A stretch of DNA of 64,000 bases from Syntrophomonas sp. DTU019 (GTDB lineage: Bacteria; Bacillota; Syntrophomonadia; Syntrophomonadales; Syntrophomonadaceae): positions 682,001 to 746,000 of the forward strand of contig CAJYDM010000001.1 in the NCBI GenBank assembly GCA_913757435.1, given 5' to 3'. Under the pieces are notes generated by a model. The model saw only the letters and a program-made list of their open reading frames with translations, did no database searches and was not told the DNA's origin. Position 1 is the stretch's first letter. Every line of letters begins with the position of its first letter. This document shows, piece after piece, positions 32,144 through 41,655 of the stretch. The position numbers and the translations under genes were made by a program.

Positions 32144-33523
32144 ATGCAGGAGGAAACCATAGCCGCGATTTCCACTCCACCTGGAGAAGGAGGCATCGCC
32201 ATAATAAGGGTCAGCGGAGCGGAGGCTATCGCCAAGGTGGATGCTATTTTTCAGCCCCGGGTCCAGGGCCGCAGCCTGCTAGAGTTGCCAGGCTATCAGA
32301 TGATGCTGGGTTGGGTCAAAGATGCGCAGGGAGAGCCTGTGGATGAATGCCTGGCGGTAGTGATGCGCCAGCCGCATAGCTATACCGCTGAGGACACCGT
32401 AGAGATTCATTGTCATGGCGGAGTGCTGGCTGCCCGGCAATGCCTGCAGGAGGTATTAAATCAGGACATTCGCGAAGCATTGCCGGGAGAATTCACGCAG
32501 CGTGCTTTTCTTAATGGCAGATTGGATATAAGCCAGGCTGAGGCGGTGATCGAGGTTATCCGGGCGCGCAGCCAGAAGGCCTTGAACCTGGCAGTAAAAC
32601 AGCTCTCCGGACAAAACCGCCGTTATATAGAAAAGTTAGAGGATCATTTGCTTCAGGCCGCAGCCATCATTGAAGCCAGTATCGATTTCGCCGAGGATGT
32701 AGGCGAACCTGATTATGAGCAGCTCGAGGAATTGCTGAATAAGGTGGCCGATGAACTGCAGATGCTGCTGGATGCCGGCCGCCGAGCCGAGATTTACCGC
32801 AGCGGGATAAAAGTGGTCATATGCGGCAAGCCCAACGTAGGCAAATCCAGCCTGCTCAACTGGCTGAGCGGTAGAAACAGGGCCATTGTGACTGAAATCC
32901 CCGGCACCACCCGCGATATAATAGAAGAATACATCAACATTAAAGGTATTCCGGTGCGATTAATCGATACGGCTGGAATACGCCAGACTGAAGATCGGGT
33001 GGAAACCATAGGGGTGCAGATGGCCCAGCAGGCTATCGCCGAAGCAGACCTGGCCATATTCTTGTTGGATGTTAGTAGCGGAATCACCGCCGAAGATGAG
33101 GACGTATTCCACTGTCTGGACCCGTCCCGGACCATTATCCTTATAAACAAAGACGACTTGCAGGACAAACAGATCGACGCCGCCCAGATCAAGGGCCGAT
33201 TTACCGGCATGCCGGTTATTTTTGGCTCAGTTCAGGAAGAACAGGGCTTAAGCGAATTACAGGACCATATCGAAATGATGGTGCTGTCTGGATGTGGCGC
33301 GGAAGGTGCTATGGAAATACTGCTCAGCGAACGTCAGCAACGCATTTTGGAGCAATGCGGTGAACAAGTGCTGACGGTTAGAGGACTATTGGGGATGCTG
33401 TCTCTGGACTGCCTGGCGGTGGAAATCGGCCTGCTGTTGGATAGCCTGGGAGAAGTGAGCGGAAGGAACCTTAAAGCAGAGGTTTTGGACCGTATATTCA
33501 AGGATTTTTGTATAGGCAAATAG
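32144..33523 (+). CDS. mnmE: tRNA modification GTPase MnmE
   Basis: MnmE with MnmG adds carboxymethylaminomethyl groups to U34 of tRNAs. The N-terminal formyl-folate-binding domain (about 1-118) begins EETIAAISTPPGEGGIAIIRVSGA. The G domain has GKPNVGKSSLLNW (about 227-239), switch IPGTTRD (about 250-256), DTAG (about 272) and INKD. The C-terminus ends CIGK, with the conserved cysteine. Length 459 is normal. mnmG follows 30 bases later. Confidence 0.98.
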   Translation: MQEETIAAISTPPGEGGIAIIRVSGAEAIAKVDAIFQPRVQGRSLLELPGYQMMLGWVKDAQGEPVDECLAVVMRQPHSYTAEDTVEIHCHGGVLAARQCLQEVLNQDIREALPGEFTQRAFLNGRLDISQAEAVIEVIRARSQKALNLAVKQLSGQNRRYIEKLEDHLLQAAAIIEASIDFAEDVGEPDYEQLEELLNKVADELQMLLDAGRRAEIYRSGIKVVICGKPNVGKSSLLNWLSGRNRAIVTEIPGTTRDIIEEYINIKGIPVRLIDTAGIRQTEDRVETIGVQMAQQAIAEADLAIFLLDVSSGITAEDEDVFHCLDPSRTIILINKDDLQDKQIDAAQIKGRFTGMPVIFGSVQEEQGLSELQDHIEMMVLSGCGAEGAMEILLSERQQRILEQCGEQVLTVRGLLGMLSLDCLAVEIGLLLDSLGEVSGRNLKAEVLDRIFKDFCIGK

Positions 33524-33553
33524 GGGGCCGTTAACATATCAGGAGGAGACGCC

Positions 33554-35431
33554 ATGATTTACGATGCCGGAGAATATGATGTGGTGGTGATAGGGGCTGG
33601 TCACGCAGGCTGCGAGGCTGCTCTGGCAGCGGCACGGATGGGCTGCCGAACTTTGCTCTCCACCTTGAGTATTGAACATATTGCTTTAATGCCTTGCAAC
33701 CCGTCGATAGGGGGCCCGGCTAAATCCCAGTTAGTCAGGGAGATCGATGCCCTGGGAGGGGAGATGGCACTCAATACCGACAAGGCCAGCATTCAAATGC
33801 GCATGATTAATACCGGCAAAGGGCCGGCGGTGCAGGCCCTAAGAGCCCAGGCCGACAAGCACCAGTACCACTGGGCTATGGTGGATACTCTGTTGCAGCA
33901 GCCTGGTTTGGACCTGTTGATGGCCGAGGTGGAGAGGATCGAGACCGACGATGCCGGGGTTTCGGCAGTGGTGACCAGAACCGGGGCTCGCTATCGTTGT
34001 CAGGCAGCGATAGTTACTTCAGGAACCTATTTAAAAGGGCGCATTATAATAGGAGATGTCATCTATGACGGCGGCCCCAATAATCAGGTACCAGCCATGA
34101 AATTGTCGCAGAGCCTGTTAGAGCTGGGACTGCAATTGGGCAGGTTCAAAACCGGCACCCCGCCGCGAATAAACCGTCGTTCGGTGGATTTCTCCAAGAT
34201 GATCGAGCAGCCTGGAGATGAACGCCCATTGAGGTTCTCATACCTGTCCTCACTGGAGCCCAAAGAGCAGATCTCGTGCTGGCTGACCCACAGCACGCCG
34301 CTTACCCATAGAATAGTAATGGACAATATACATCGCGCCCCCATGTTTACCGGCGTGATAAAGGGCATTGGTACGCGCTATTGCCCTTCTTTCGAGGATA
34401 AAGTAGTGCGTTATGCTCACAAATCTTCCCATCAATTGTTCATTGAGCCGGAGGGGCGCAATACCGATGAGATGTATGTGCAGGGGCTGAATACCAGTTT
34501 ACCCGAAGATGTTCAATTGCAGGTATTGCGGAGCATCCCCGGTCTGGAGAATGTGCACATGATGCGCACAGGGTACGCTATTGAGTATGATTATGTGATT
34601 CCGGCACAATTGAAGCTGTCCCTTGAAGCTCGGGCGGTGCCGGGATTATTCACTGCCGGGCAGGTCAACGGTACCTCCGGATACGAAGAAGCTGCCGGGC
34701 AGGGGTTGGTTGCGGGGATCAATGCCGCCTTGAAGGTGCTGGGGGGTGAGGCCCTGATCCTCAAACGCAGTCAGGCCTATCTGGGGGTAATGGTCGATGA
34801 TCTGGTCAACAAAGACAATGATGAGCCGTATCGGCTTTTGACTTCCCGGGCAGAATACCGCCTGTTGCTCCGTCAGGATAACGCCGATCTGCGCTTGACC
34901 AACATAGGACGAGAGATAGGGTTGGTGGATGATCAGCGCTGGGAGGTGTTTAATCGAAAACTGGAGCAATTGGAAGAAATACGTCAAGAGCTGGAGCAAA
35001 CTAGCTTTACACCTGCGGATTCGGCCATGGCCAGCTTTTTAGCCGAACATAACAGTGCCGGGTTGAAAGACCGGCTCTCCTTGTGGGAGTTGCTGCGCCG
35101 TCCGGAAATTGGAATGGAGCAGCTGGTCGAGCAGGGCTGGATCAAACCTGCTCCCCCTGATATTCTGGAGCAGATGGAAATACAGAGCAAGTATGAGGGC
35201 TATATAAATAAGCAGCGCGAACAAGTCAAGAAATTTGAAAAGCTGGAACAACGTTTGATACCGGAGGATATTGACTATCAAAAGGTTTTCGGGCTGTCCA
35301 ATGAGGCCTTGCAGAAGCTGCAGACCATCCGGCCGCGTTCCATCGGGCAAGCCTCGCGTATTTCCGGGGTTAATCCTGCCGACATCAATGTGCTTTTTGT
35401 AAATTTGGAAAAAGCTAGAAGGAAAAGCTGA
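33554..35431 (+). CDS. mnmG: tRNA modification enzyme MnmG (GidA)
   Basis: This FAD enzyme partners with MnmE on wobble uridine. The 625-residue protein has the FAD-binding motif [17 protein letters not shown] near the N-terminus (about 14-30), the signature [21 protein letters not shown] (about 49-69), and FKTGTPPRI (about 200). The C-terminal helical domain (about 550-625) binds tRNA and MnmE. AGGAGG sits 8 bases before the ATG. Order mnmE-mnmG-rsmG-noc-soj-spo0J is conserved. Confidence 0.98.
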   Translation: MIYDAGEYDVVVIGAGHAGCEAALAAARMGCRTLLSTLSIEHIALMPCNPSIGGPAKSQLVREIDALGGEMALNTDKASIQMRMINTGKGPAVQALRAQADKHQYHWAMVDTLLQQPGLDLLMAEVERIETDDAGVSAVVTRTGARYRCQAAIVTSGTYLKGRIIIGDVIYDGGPNNQVPAMKLSQSLLELGLQLGRFKTGTPPRINRRSVDFSKMIEQPGDERPLRFSYLSSLEPKEQISCWLTHSTPLTHRIVMDNIHRAPMFTGVIKGIGTRYCPSFEDKVVRYAHKSSHQLFIEPEGRNTDEMYVQGLNTSLPEDVQLQVLRSIPGLENVHMMRTGYAIEYDYVIPAQLKLSLEARAVPGLFTAGQVNGTSGYEEAAGQGLVAGINAALKVLGGEALILKRSQAYLGVMVDDLVNKDNDEPYRLLTSRAEYRLLLRQDNADLRLTNIGREIGLVDDQRWEVFNRKLEQLEEIRQELEQTSFTPADSAMASFLAEHNSAGLKDRLSLWELLRRPEIGMEQLVEQGWIKPAPPDILEQMEIQSKYEGYINKQREQVKKFEKLEQRLIPEDIDYQKVFGLSNEALQKLQTIRPRSIGQASRISGVNPADINVLFVNLEKARRKS

Positions 35432-35438
35432 CAGGCTT

Positions 35439-36095
35439 ATGGAATATATGGACTATAAAATTAAAGCATTCATGGATCTGCTGCGGCGGGAAAACCAGCG
35501 CCATAACCTGGTGAGCCGTAAGAGTCTGGAGGAAGAGATCCACAAGCATGTGGAAGACAGCCTACAGTTAAATCAATATATGGATATATCTGGCAGATCT
35601 CTAGTAGATATTGGCAGCGGAGCCGGTTTCCCGGGAATGATTCTGGCCATAAGCCGCCCTCAGTGCCAGGTTACCCTGGTGGAATCAGACCGTAAAAAAG
35701 CACAATTTTTGGCTCAGGTGGTTGATGAACTGCAGCTGGCGAATGTCTTGGTAGCCGGGGAGCGGGCTGAGGTATTGGGACATAAAGAGGGCTTTCGAGA
35801 AAGTTTTCAACTTTGCAGCAGTCGTGCGGTAGCAGCCTTAAATGTGCTCCTGGAATTGGCTTTGCCTTTGCTGCAGGTGGGGGGGCAGGCAGTTTTTTGG
35901 AAGGGGCGCAATTACCAGCAGGAATTAGATAGAGCCCAGAATGCCCTTAACACACTGGGCGCATCGGTGGCAGGCATATATCAGTATACGCTTACTCAGG
36001 ATAGGGATCGCGTATTACTGCTGGTTGAGAAAAGCAATGCCACTCCCGTAAAGTATCCGCGACGACCGGGTATACCCGCTAAACGTCCTTTATGA
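35439..36095 (+). CDS. rsmG: 16S rRNA (guanine-N7) methyltransferase RsmG
   Basis: RsmG (GidB) methylates G527 in the 530 loop of 16S rRNA. The 218-residue protein has SAM-binding motif LVDIGSGAGFPG (about 50-61), VTLVESDRKKAQFL and SSRAVA (about 129). The helical N-terminus RENQRHNLVS is typical. It starts 8 bases after mnmG. Note the separate observation that its target loop is corrupted in this window's 16S copy. Confidence 0.97.
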   Translation: MEYMDYKIKAFMDLLRRENQRHNLVSRKSLEEEIHKHVEDSLQLNQYMDISGRSLVDIGSGAGFPGMILAISRPQCQVTLVESDRKKAQFLAQVVDELQLANVLVAGERAEVLGHKEGFRESFQLCSSRAVAALNVLLELALPLLQVGGQAVFWKGRNYQQELDRAQNALNTLGASVAGIYQYTLTQDRDRVLLLVEKSNATPVKYPRRPGIPAKRPL

Positions 36096-36107
36096 GGAGG
36101 ATATTAG

Positions 36108-36965
36108 TTGTTTAAGGCCTGGGAGAAGATGACCGGGAAAGGACAGCAGAAGGTAGTTGAACAGATCCCGGTGGAGATGATAAAACCTAATCCTTACCAG
36201 CCAAGGCGTCAGTTTGATGAAGATGAATTGTTTAAGCTGTCACAATCAATTCGGGCCTATGGCTTGATCCAACCGATAGTGGTGCGCTCGGTAGGCGAGG
36301 AATATCAAATTATTGCCGGGGAGCGCCGTTACCGGGCCTGTCTCTTACTGGGTATGGAACGCATCCCGGCCATCGTACAGGACATGAACGATCAAAATGC
36401 GGCCGCGGTATCATTGATCGAAAATATACAGCGCAAGGAACTGAATTATTTCGAAGAGGCCAATGCATACAGCCTGTTGATAAATAATTTTAACATGACT
36501 CAGGAAGAATTAGCCCGCAAGATCGGTAAGAGCCAGTCAGCTATAGCCAATAAACTTAGGCTGTTAAAGCTGCCCCTAGAGGTGCAGAGTCTGATCATTC
36601 CGGACATGCTGAGTGAACGGCATGCACGTGCGCTTTTGAAGCTCAATACGGCTGAGATGCAAATCGCGGCTATTAAACAAATATATGAACAGGATCTGAC
36701 GGTTAAAGCCACTGAGCAGTTGATTGATGATCTGAGCAAAAACAACATGCCCCAGGAAAGTGAAGCTAAACCGGGCGGACAATCAGTTTCCATGATTATT
36801 CGCGATGCGCGTATTTTTATCAACACCATTAAGGAGACAGTGCGACGGGCCAGGCAGATAGGGGTGGATATGCAGGTAGAGGAAGAAGACAGTGAGGACG
36901 AATACCGCATCCATATACGCATCGGCAAAATCCGCAAGCCGCGGCGCATGAGTGGGGGGTTATAG
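36108..36965 (+). CDS. noc: Nucleoid occlusion protein Noc (ParB family)
   Basis: This 285-residue ParB-type protein has PNPYQPRRQFDEDEL (about 28-42), the CTP-binding GERRYRAC (about 75-82), ENIQRKELNYFEEA (about 107-120) and an HTH with MTQEELARKIGKSQSAIANK (about 130-149). Its N-terminus (FKAWEKMTGKG) is amphipathic, as in Noc membrane anchors. It occupies the noc position between rsmG and soj and is distinct from the nearby spo0J. Start is TTG after GAGGAGG. A perfect Noc-type site occurs at 55684-55705, supporting this identity over a second ParB. Confidence 0.92.
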   Translation: MFKAWEKMTGKGQQKVVEQIPVEMIKPNPYQPRRQFDEDELFKLSQSIRAYGLIQPIVVRSVGEEYQIIAGERRYRACLLLGMERIPAIVQDMNDQNAAAVSLIENIQRKELNYFEEANAYSLLINNFNMTQEELARKIGKSQSAIANKLRLLKLPLEVQSLIIPDMLSERHARALLKLNTAEMQIAAIKQIYEQDLTVKATEQLIDDLSKNNMPQESEAKPGGQSVSMIIRDARIFINTIKETVRRARQIGVDMQVEEEDSEDEYRIHIRIGKIRKPRRMSGGL

Positions 36966-36973
36966 AATGTTAT

Positions 36974-36995
36974 GGCGGTAAACCCGCCTTTTTTT
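36974..36995 (+). terminator. Probable terminator after noc
   Basis: GGCGG (36974-36978) pairs with CCGCC (36984-36988) around a 5-base loop and is followed by TTTTTTT. The stem is short, so readthrough into soj is possible. Confidence 0.6.
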
Positions 36996-37085
36996 ATGCC
37001 CTTCTTTGGCAACTGAGACACATTATGGTCGCTTTTTGCTATAATAACAGACAAAGACAGCAGATGTGGAGGAAATAATCGAGCT

Positions 37086-37907
37086 ATGGCATGGTTTAGG
37101 AGAGGCAAACCGACCCGTAAAACCGAAATAATCGGCCCCCCGGAGGTAGCCAAAAAATACGCTCTGGCCAATCAGAAGGGCGGAGTGGGAAAGACCACCA
37201 CGGCGGTAAACCTGGCAGCCTGTCTTGCTCTGGCCGGTTACCGGGTCTTGCTGGTGGACTGTGATCCACAAGGCAATGCCAGCAGCGGATTGGGCATCGA
37301 GAGGCGAAGTTTAAAGGCCTGCTTATATAACACACTGCTGGATTTACTGCCCTTATCGGAATTGATCACTCCCACCCGGGTGGAAAGGCTGGACCTGGTT
37401 CCTGCCACGATCCAATTGGCTGGGGCCGAGGTGGAGATGGCATCACTGGAGCATCGCGAGCACCGCCTCAGGGATGCGCTGCAGGTCGTGGAAGGCGATT
37501 ACCATTTCATACTGTTTGATTGCCCGCCGTCATTGGGATTGTTGACCATTAATGCTCTGGTGGCAGCAGACTCGGTTATCATCCCTCTGCAGTGTGAATA
37601 TTATGCCCTGGAAGGTTTGAGCCAGTTGGTGGATACACTGATGTTGGTCAAACGCCGTCTTAATCCAGCCTTACAGATTGAGGGCATTGTGTTTACCATG
37701 TTCGACGGGCGCACTAACCTTTCCATTCAAGTGGTGGATGAAGTGAAAAAACACTTTCGCAGACAGGTTTATCAGACTATCATCCCCCGCAATGTTCGAT
37801 TAAGCGAAGCCCCCAGCCATGGGAAACCGGTGGTAATGTATGATCCCAAATCAAGGGGAGCGGAAATCTACCAGGAATTCACTCAGGAGGTGCTCAAACG
37901 TGGCTAA
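37086..37907 (+). CDS. soj: Chromosome partitioning ATPase Soj (ParA)
   Basis: Soj is a ParA-type Walker ATPase acting with Spo0J/ParB in origin segregation and DnaA control. The deviant Walker A KGGVGKTTTAVNLA lies at about residues 31-44, with VLLVDCDPQGNASSGLG (about 54-70), FDCPPSLGLLTINAL (about 138-152) and the C-terminal PRNVRLSEAPSHGKP. It carries about 20 extra N-terminal residues (FRRGKPTRKTEIIGPPEVAK) ahead of the usual start. spo0J follows with an 8-base overlap. Confidence 0.95.
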   Translation: MAWFRRGKPTRKTEIIGPPEVAKKYALANQKGGVGKTTTAVNLAACLALAGYRVLLVDCDPQGNASSGLGIERRSLKACLYNTLLDLLPLSELITPTRVERLDLVPATIQLAGAEVEMASLEHREHRLRDALQVVEGDYHFILFDCPPSLGLLTINALVAADSVIIPLQCEYYALEGLSQLVDTLMLVKRRLNPALQIEGIVFTMFDGRTNLSIQVVDEVKKHFRRQVYQTIIPRNVRLSEAPSHGKPVVMYDPKSRGAEIYQEFTQEVLKRG

Positions 37908-38751
37908 TAAGGAACGGGGATTAGGCAGAGGTTTGGATGCTTTGCTTTCAACCGACTTGCAGGGTCTGGATAGTCAGCAAATGGTGGAAATAGCTATCGA
38001 AATGATTGTGCCGCGCCCCGGGCAACCGCGTACCAGATTCAATGAGGAGAGCATACTGGAATTGGCCAGATCGATTCAATCCCACGGCCTACTGCAACCC
38101 CTGTTGCTGCGCCCCAGAGGCAATAAATATGAAATTATCGCTGGCGAGCGACGTTTTCGTGCCGCCCAACAAGCTGGCTTGGAGTTGGTGCCTGCCATAG
38201 TGAGGAACATAAAAGATCGCGAGGCGGCCGAGATTTCGTTGATTGAGAACATTCAGCGCGATGACCTCAACACAGTAGAAGAGGCCAGGGCTTATCGCCA
38301 CTTGATGGACAGTTACGGTTATACACAGGAACGGGTTGCTGAAATTATCGGCAAGAGCAGGGCCCATGTGGCTAATACTATGCGTATTCTATCACTTCCC
38401 CAGGAAATTCTGCAGATGATAGAGGACGGGCAATTAACTGCGGGTCATGCCCGCACCCTGTTGGCACTTCCGGATACTCGGGCCCAGCTAAAGCAGGCTG
38501 CGGAAATCGTACAAAACAAACTGACAGTGCGACAGGCTGAAGCCAAAGGAAAGGCCAGAAAAAGATCCATCAAGAAGACGGTTACCGAGATTCCTGTTAA
38601 GAGCGCGGAAATCATGGATCTGGAGGAACGCCTGCAGCAGCACTATATGACCCGGGTGGAGATCTTCACCGGTCCCCGGGGAGGCAAAATTCAAATCAGC
38701 TATTTCGATGAAGATGATCTGCAGAGAGTGCTTGAGCTGCTCGGTTTATAA
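37900..38751 (+). CDS. spo0J: Chromosome partitioning protein Spo0J (ParB)
   Basis: ParB loads at parS and slides as a CTP-dependent clamp, recruiting SMC. The 283-residue protein begins ANKERGLGRGLDALL (the ParA-stimulating arginine-rich start). It has PRPGQPRTRF (about 38-47), GERRFRAAQQAG (about 84-95), ENIQRDDLNTVEEA (about 116-129), the HTH TQERVAEIIGKSRAHVANTM, and a C-terminal dimer domain. GTG 37900 follows AGGAGG by 9 bases. Two perfect parS sites lie just downstream. Confidence 0.96.
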   Translation: MANKERGLGRGLDALLSTDLQGLDSQQMVEIAIEMIVPRPGQPRTRFNEESILELARSIQSHGLLQPLLLRPRGNKYEIIAGERRFRAAQQAGLELVPAIVRNIKDREAAEISLIENIQRDDLNTVEEARAYRHLMDSYGYTQERVAEIIGKSRAHVANTMRILSLPQEILQMIEDGQLTAGHARTLLALPDTRAQLKQAAEIVQNKLTVRQAEAKGKARKRSIKKTVTEIPVKSAEIMDLEERLQQHYMTRVEIFTGPRGGKIQISYFDEDDLQRVLELLGL

Positions 38752-38755
38752 CCAG

Positions 38756-38771
38756 TGTTTCACGTGAAACA
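38756..38771. promoter_or_regulatory. parS: parS site 1
   Basis: The 16-base palindrome TGTTTCACGTGAAACA is an exact match to the Bacillus parS consensus. It lies 5 bases after the spo0J stop. Known role of the family: ParB loading point for origin segregation. Confidence 0.97.
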
Positions 38772-39019
38772 TCGGTTGTAAGGAAATGGTTTGGCGGGAC
38801 TTGACGGTAAGAATAAATTATCTAAACAGCTTATAAATATGGACCAAGGCCCACCCTGGAGGCGCTGCTGGGTGGTAAAGAAATTACGCCTCAGGAGCAT
38901 GCTGAAAGAAGGCGAGAGCAGGCTGGATCGCTTACATGCTATTACTCTGCAGAGACATATAGAGTCCCCCTGACACCATTACCCTGTAAAAGAAGCATGT
39001 ACACTTGACCCGAGCGAAA
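38772..39019. other. Spacer between the two parS sites
   Basis: No convincing gene. A possible 60-codon frame (38791-38973, TTG start, plus strand) has no recognisable motif and only a weak AAGG before it, so I do not call it. The interval may serve only to space the parS sites. Confidence 0.4.
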
Positions 39020-39037
39020 TGTTTCACGTGAAACATT
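39018..39037. promoter_or_regulatory. parS: parS site 2
   Basis: The same 16-base core as site 1 (39020-39035) is embedded in a 20-base perfect palindrome, AATGTTTCACGTGAAACATT. It lies 264 bases after site 1. The next 180 bases to the phosphoribosyltransferase start show no gene. Confidence 0.97.
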
Positions 39038-39216
39038 AGCTGGCTCCATGTGGCAATAAAAGGAAGGCCTGCTTATAATAATGCCAGCCAATAAACCAGA
39101 AAATAAATTGAATTCTCCATATAAATAGTGGTATGCATCCGTCAGTCATTGAGAATAAAAGGCCGTCAGAAATTTAATCGTACTGCGCTGATTCGTGGCC
39201 CGGGGAGGAGATTAGG

Positions 39217-39855
39217 ATGTTCAAAAGTAGAATAGATGCCGGAAACCGACTGGCGACCGCCCTGGAGGAGAAAGGCTGTACTTTTGATGTCGTCCTGGGC
39301 ATCCCGCGAGGGGGGATCATCCCGGCAAGACAGATCGCTCGCCGCTTTGGCTGTCCCCTGGATGTGGTCTTGGCCAAGAAGGTGGGCTCGCCCAACCTTC
39401 CCGAATACGCGGTAGGAGCCGTCACCCCGGACGGAGAGATACTGGTTCACGAACGGCTTCAAAGCCTGTGGGAGCTGCAACGGGAACCGATTCAGCGCAT
39501 GACCCGGACGGTGCAACTAGAGCTTAACCGGCAGTTGGACCTTTTTCGCAACCACAAAAAGGCCATACCCCTGTATGGACGACGGGCATTACTGGTAGAC
39601 GACGGCATTGCCACCGGATTTACCATTAAAGCTGCCATATTATATTTGAAGCGGCAGGGGGTCAGTTATATTTGCATAGCCGCACCGGTTTGTTCCCGGA
39701 ATGCCTACCGCACCCTTAGCCAAGCAGTAGATGACATTCTGGTCTTGAACATACCGGAGCAAATGTACGCGGTAAGCCAATTCTATGAAGACTTCAGCAG
39801 CGTGGAGGATCGAGAGGTAATTCAGATCCTGAGTGAGGATGAAGCAGGCCGGTAG
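39217..39855 (+). CDS. Phosphoribosyltransferase-family protein
   Basis: This 212-residue type I phosphoribosyltransferase fold has the PRPP-binding motif ALLVDDGIATGFTIKAA (about residues 126-142), plus VVLGIPRGGIIPARQIA and VVLAKKVGSPNLPEYAVGAV near the N-terminus. It matches the uncharacterised erythromycin-associated/TTHA1613 type of PRTases, whose substrate is not known. GAGGAG precedes the ATG. Its 3' end overlaps the convergent yyaC gene by 62 bases. It is not linked by function to the neighbouring spo0J. Confidence 0.85.
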   Translation: MFKSRIDAGNRLATALEEKGCTFDVVLGIPRGGIIPARQIARRFGCPLDVVLAKKVGSPNLPEYAVGAVTPDGEILVHERLQSLWELQREPIQRMTRTVQLELNRQLDLFRNHKKAIPLYGRRALLVDDGIATGFTIKAAILYLKRQGVSYICIAAPVCSRNAYRTLSQAVDDILVLNIPEQMYAVSQFYEDFSSVEDREVIQILSEDEAGR

Positions 39856-40450
39856 GCCGTACAGCAACTCTTTCACGCCGGCGCATATACTGTAGGTGAG
39901 CTGCCGTCAATCCTTCCGCAATTAATTCCGCCATCCGGTAAACCACATAAAGCCGGGTATTCTGTAAAACCAGATGATCCAATAACCCGCCCACATTTAC
40001 CACCCCGGATATATGAAAATCACCCACTGCAGGAAGCTCCTTTTTTAGAGCCGTTCCAGGCAGCAGGCTGCCTTTTTTAACATTTATAAAACCGATCCGA
40101 TCTACTTTGCCCAGACAAGCATCTATCGCTATTATTAGGGCTTGAGGCATATTGCAGGCTATCTCGTCCAGCATGTCAGACAGATTGACTGCGTGAGCCG
40201 GCTTTTCCAAGGTTCCATAGATAAGGGCTGCAGGCAGCATCTGGCTGAGCCGGTGGCCTACTAAAGGACCCAGGCAATCACCGGTAGCACGGTCGGTGCC
40301 GATGCAAACGTAAACCGGCTCACGGATCGCCAAGGGGTCAGTCTCCACCAGATTGCGGTAGACCGTTTGATGGATTCTATTGAAGCATAGCGGGTCGTCA
40401 TAATGTAAGGAAATTGCGTCTTCATTGAGCGGGTTGACTTTGAGCTGCAA
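39794..40450 (-). CDS. yyaC: YyaC-family spore protein (Gpr-like peptidase fold)
   Basis: This 218-residue protein has CIGTDRATGDCLGPLVGHRL (about 49-68), TLEKPAHAVNL (about 79-89) and IIAIDACLGK (about 105-114), the signature of YyaC. YyaC is a forespore-expressed protein with a fold like the germination protease; its role is not established. In Bacillus, yyaC lies beside the soj-spo0J cluster, as here. A longer basic tail (about 185-218) overlaps the phosphoribosyltransferase gene on the opposite strand and is unusual for the family. Confidence 0.9.
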   Translation of the reverse strand: MQLKVNPLNEDAISLHYDDPLCFNRIHQTVYRNLVETDPLAIREPVYVCIGTDRATGDCLGPLVGHRLSQMLPAALIYGTLEKPAHAVNLSDMLDEIACNMPQALIIAIDACLGKVDRIGFINVKKGSLLPGTALKKELPAVGDFHISGVVNVGGLLDHLVLQNTRLYVVYRMAELIAEGLTAAHLQYMRRRERVAVRPTGLLHPHSGSELPLDPPRC

Positions 40451-40581
40451 AGCAGGGCCTCCTCTTTAGAAATGTTTTATAGATATTCTAGCCACTGCCA
40501 ATATTTTTATGCTTGATTTGGCTTGAATTGGAATATCAATGTAAGTAGTGCAGGGAGGAGGGAGCCACTATCAAGCGAGCA

Positions 40582-41652
40582 GTGATCTTGGTTTGGGGTT
40601 ATTTAGGCGCGGTTATCGGGGCCGGCTTTGCGTCAGGACAAGAAAATGTGCAGTTCTTTGTCCGATATGGTGACAACGGCCTGTCAGGGGCCTGGATAAG
40701 TTTATTATTATTCAGCCTGTGCGGAGGGCTGTTGATGCGTCTGGCCCATCGCTACAAAGTATCCAATTATCAGGACCTCTTGGTTATAATGGGGGGCAGC
40801 AAGGCTAGCCGAATCATAGATCTGGGACTGGCCTTATTCTTGTTTCTGGGCATAAGTACTATGCTATCAGCCAGCGGGGCAGTATTTCGCGAACACCTGC
40901 ATTCATCACGCAACCTGGGCATCGGCGCAGCTTATTTGGCGGTCCTGGCAGCGCTATTGGCGGGGAAAAGGGGCCTGGTGTGGTCGTATAATATCCTGGT
41001 TCCGATCAAAATCGTATTACTGTTGATTATCACTGCCACCGCCACTTTTCAAGCTCGGCAGGTAGAACCAGATGTAATGACCGCTTTTATTTATACTCCT
41101 ATAAAAATGGATTGGCTGATGGCAGCTTTCTTATATGTGGCTTACAATTTTGCTCTGGCTATGGTGGTGTTGACCGAATACCAACCTCTGACCAGTTGCC
41201 GTGCCGGCATTATGGGAGCAGCCTGCGGCGGCCTGATTTTGGGGGGGCTGGTCGTGCTGATGTTTACCGGCCTAAGCGGCTATTTACCCGTGGTTTTCCA
41301 TTATCAGATCCCTATGCTTTATGTTGCGGGCATGCTGTCACCAAGCGCCAAATTGATCTACAGTCTGGTGTTGTGGATAGGGATAATCACCACCGCCATC
41401 GCCAATGCTTACGGGATCACTCAGCGGGTGGCACATCTCATCGGCATTCGCTATAATCTATGCCTCTTATGCTGCCTGACCCTGGCCTTGCCGGTAGCTA
41501 CACAGAGTTTTTCTTCCCTGGTAGGGAGCATTTACCCCGTTTTTGGGCTGTTGGGCTGCAGCATCCTGGCGATGGTGCTGTATTGGAGCGGAAAAGACAT
41601 CATTGGGGAAATATACTATAATATAAAGAACTTACGGCACCGGGAGTGTTAA
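40582..41652 (+). CDS. YkvI-type membrane protein (APC-superfamily-like)
   Basis: This protein of about 356-360 residues has ten or so hydrophobic segments and the conserved start GYLGAVIGAGFASGQE, as in YkvI-family proteins that resemble amino-acid transporters. The substrate is unknown. The first standard start is GTG 40582, but the family usually begins M-K-(K/R)-A, and IKRAVIL precedes it. The strong GGAGGAGG (40554-40561) is well placed for an ATC at 40570. So the true start may be a rare AUC codon. selA follows 3 bases after the stop. Confidence 0.88.
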   Translation: MILVWGYLGAVIGAGFASGQENVQFFVRYGDNGLSGAWISLLLFSLCGGLLMRLAHRYKVSNYQDLLVIMGGSKASRIIDLGLALFLFLGISTMLSASGAVFREHLHSSRNLGIGAAYLAVLAALLAGKRGLVWSYNILVPIKIVLLLIITATATFQARQVEPDVMTAFIYTPIKMDWLMAAFLYVAYNFALAMVVLTEYQPLTSCRAGIMGAACGGLILGGLVVLMFTGLSGYLPVVFHYQIPMLYVAGMLSPSAKLIYSLVLWIGIITTAIANAYGITQRVAHLIGIRYNLCLLCCLTLALPVATQSFSSLVGSIYPVFGLLGCSILAMVLYWSGKDIIGEIYYNIKNLRHREC

Positions 41653-41655
41653 GCT

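Noticed and set aside
35626-35637. TTTCCCGGGAAT resembling a Noc site
   Set aside because: It is imperfect and encodes the conserved GFPG motif of RsmG, so it is explained by coding.
38791-38973. 60-codon frame between parS sites
   Set aside because: No motif and a weak ribosome site; treated as spacer.
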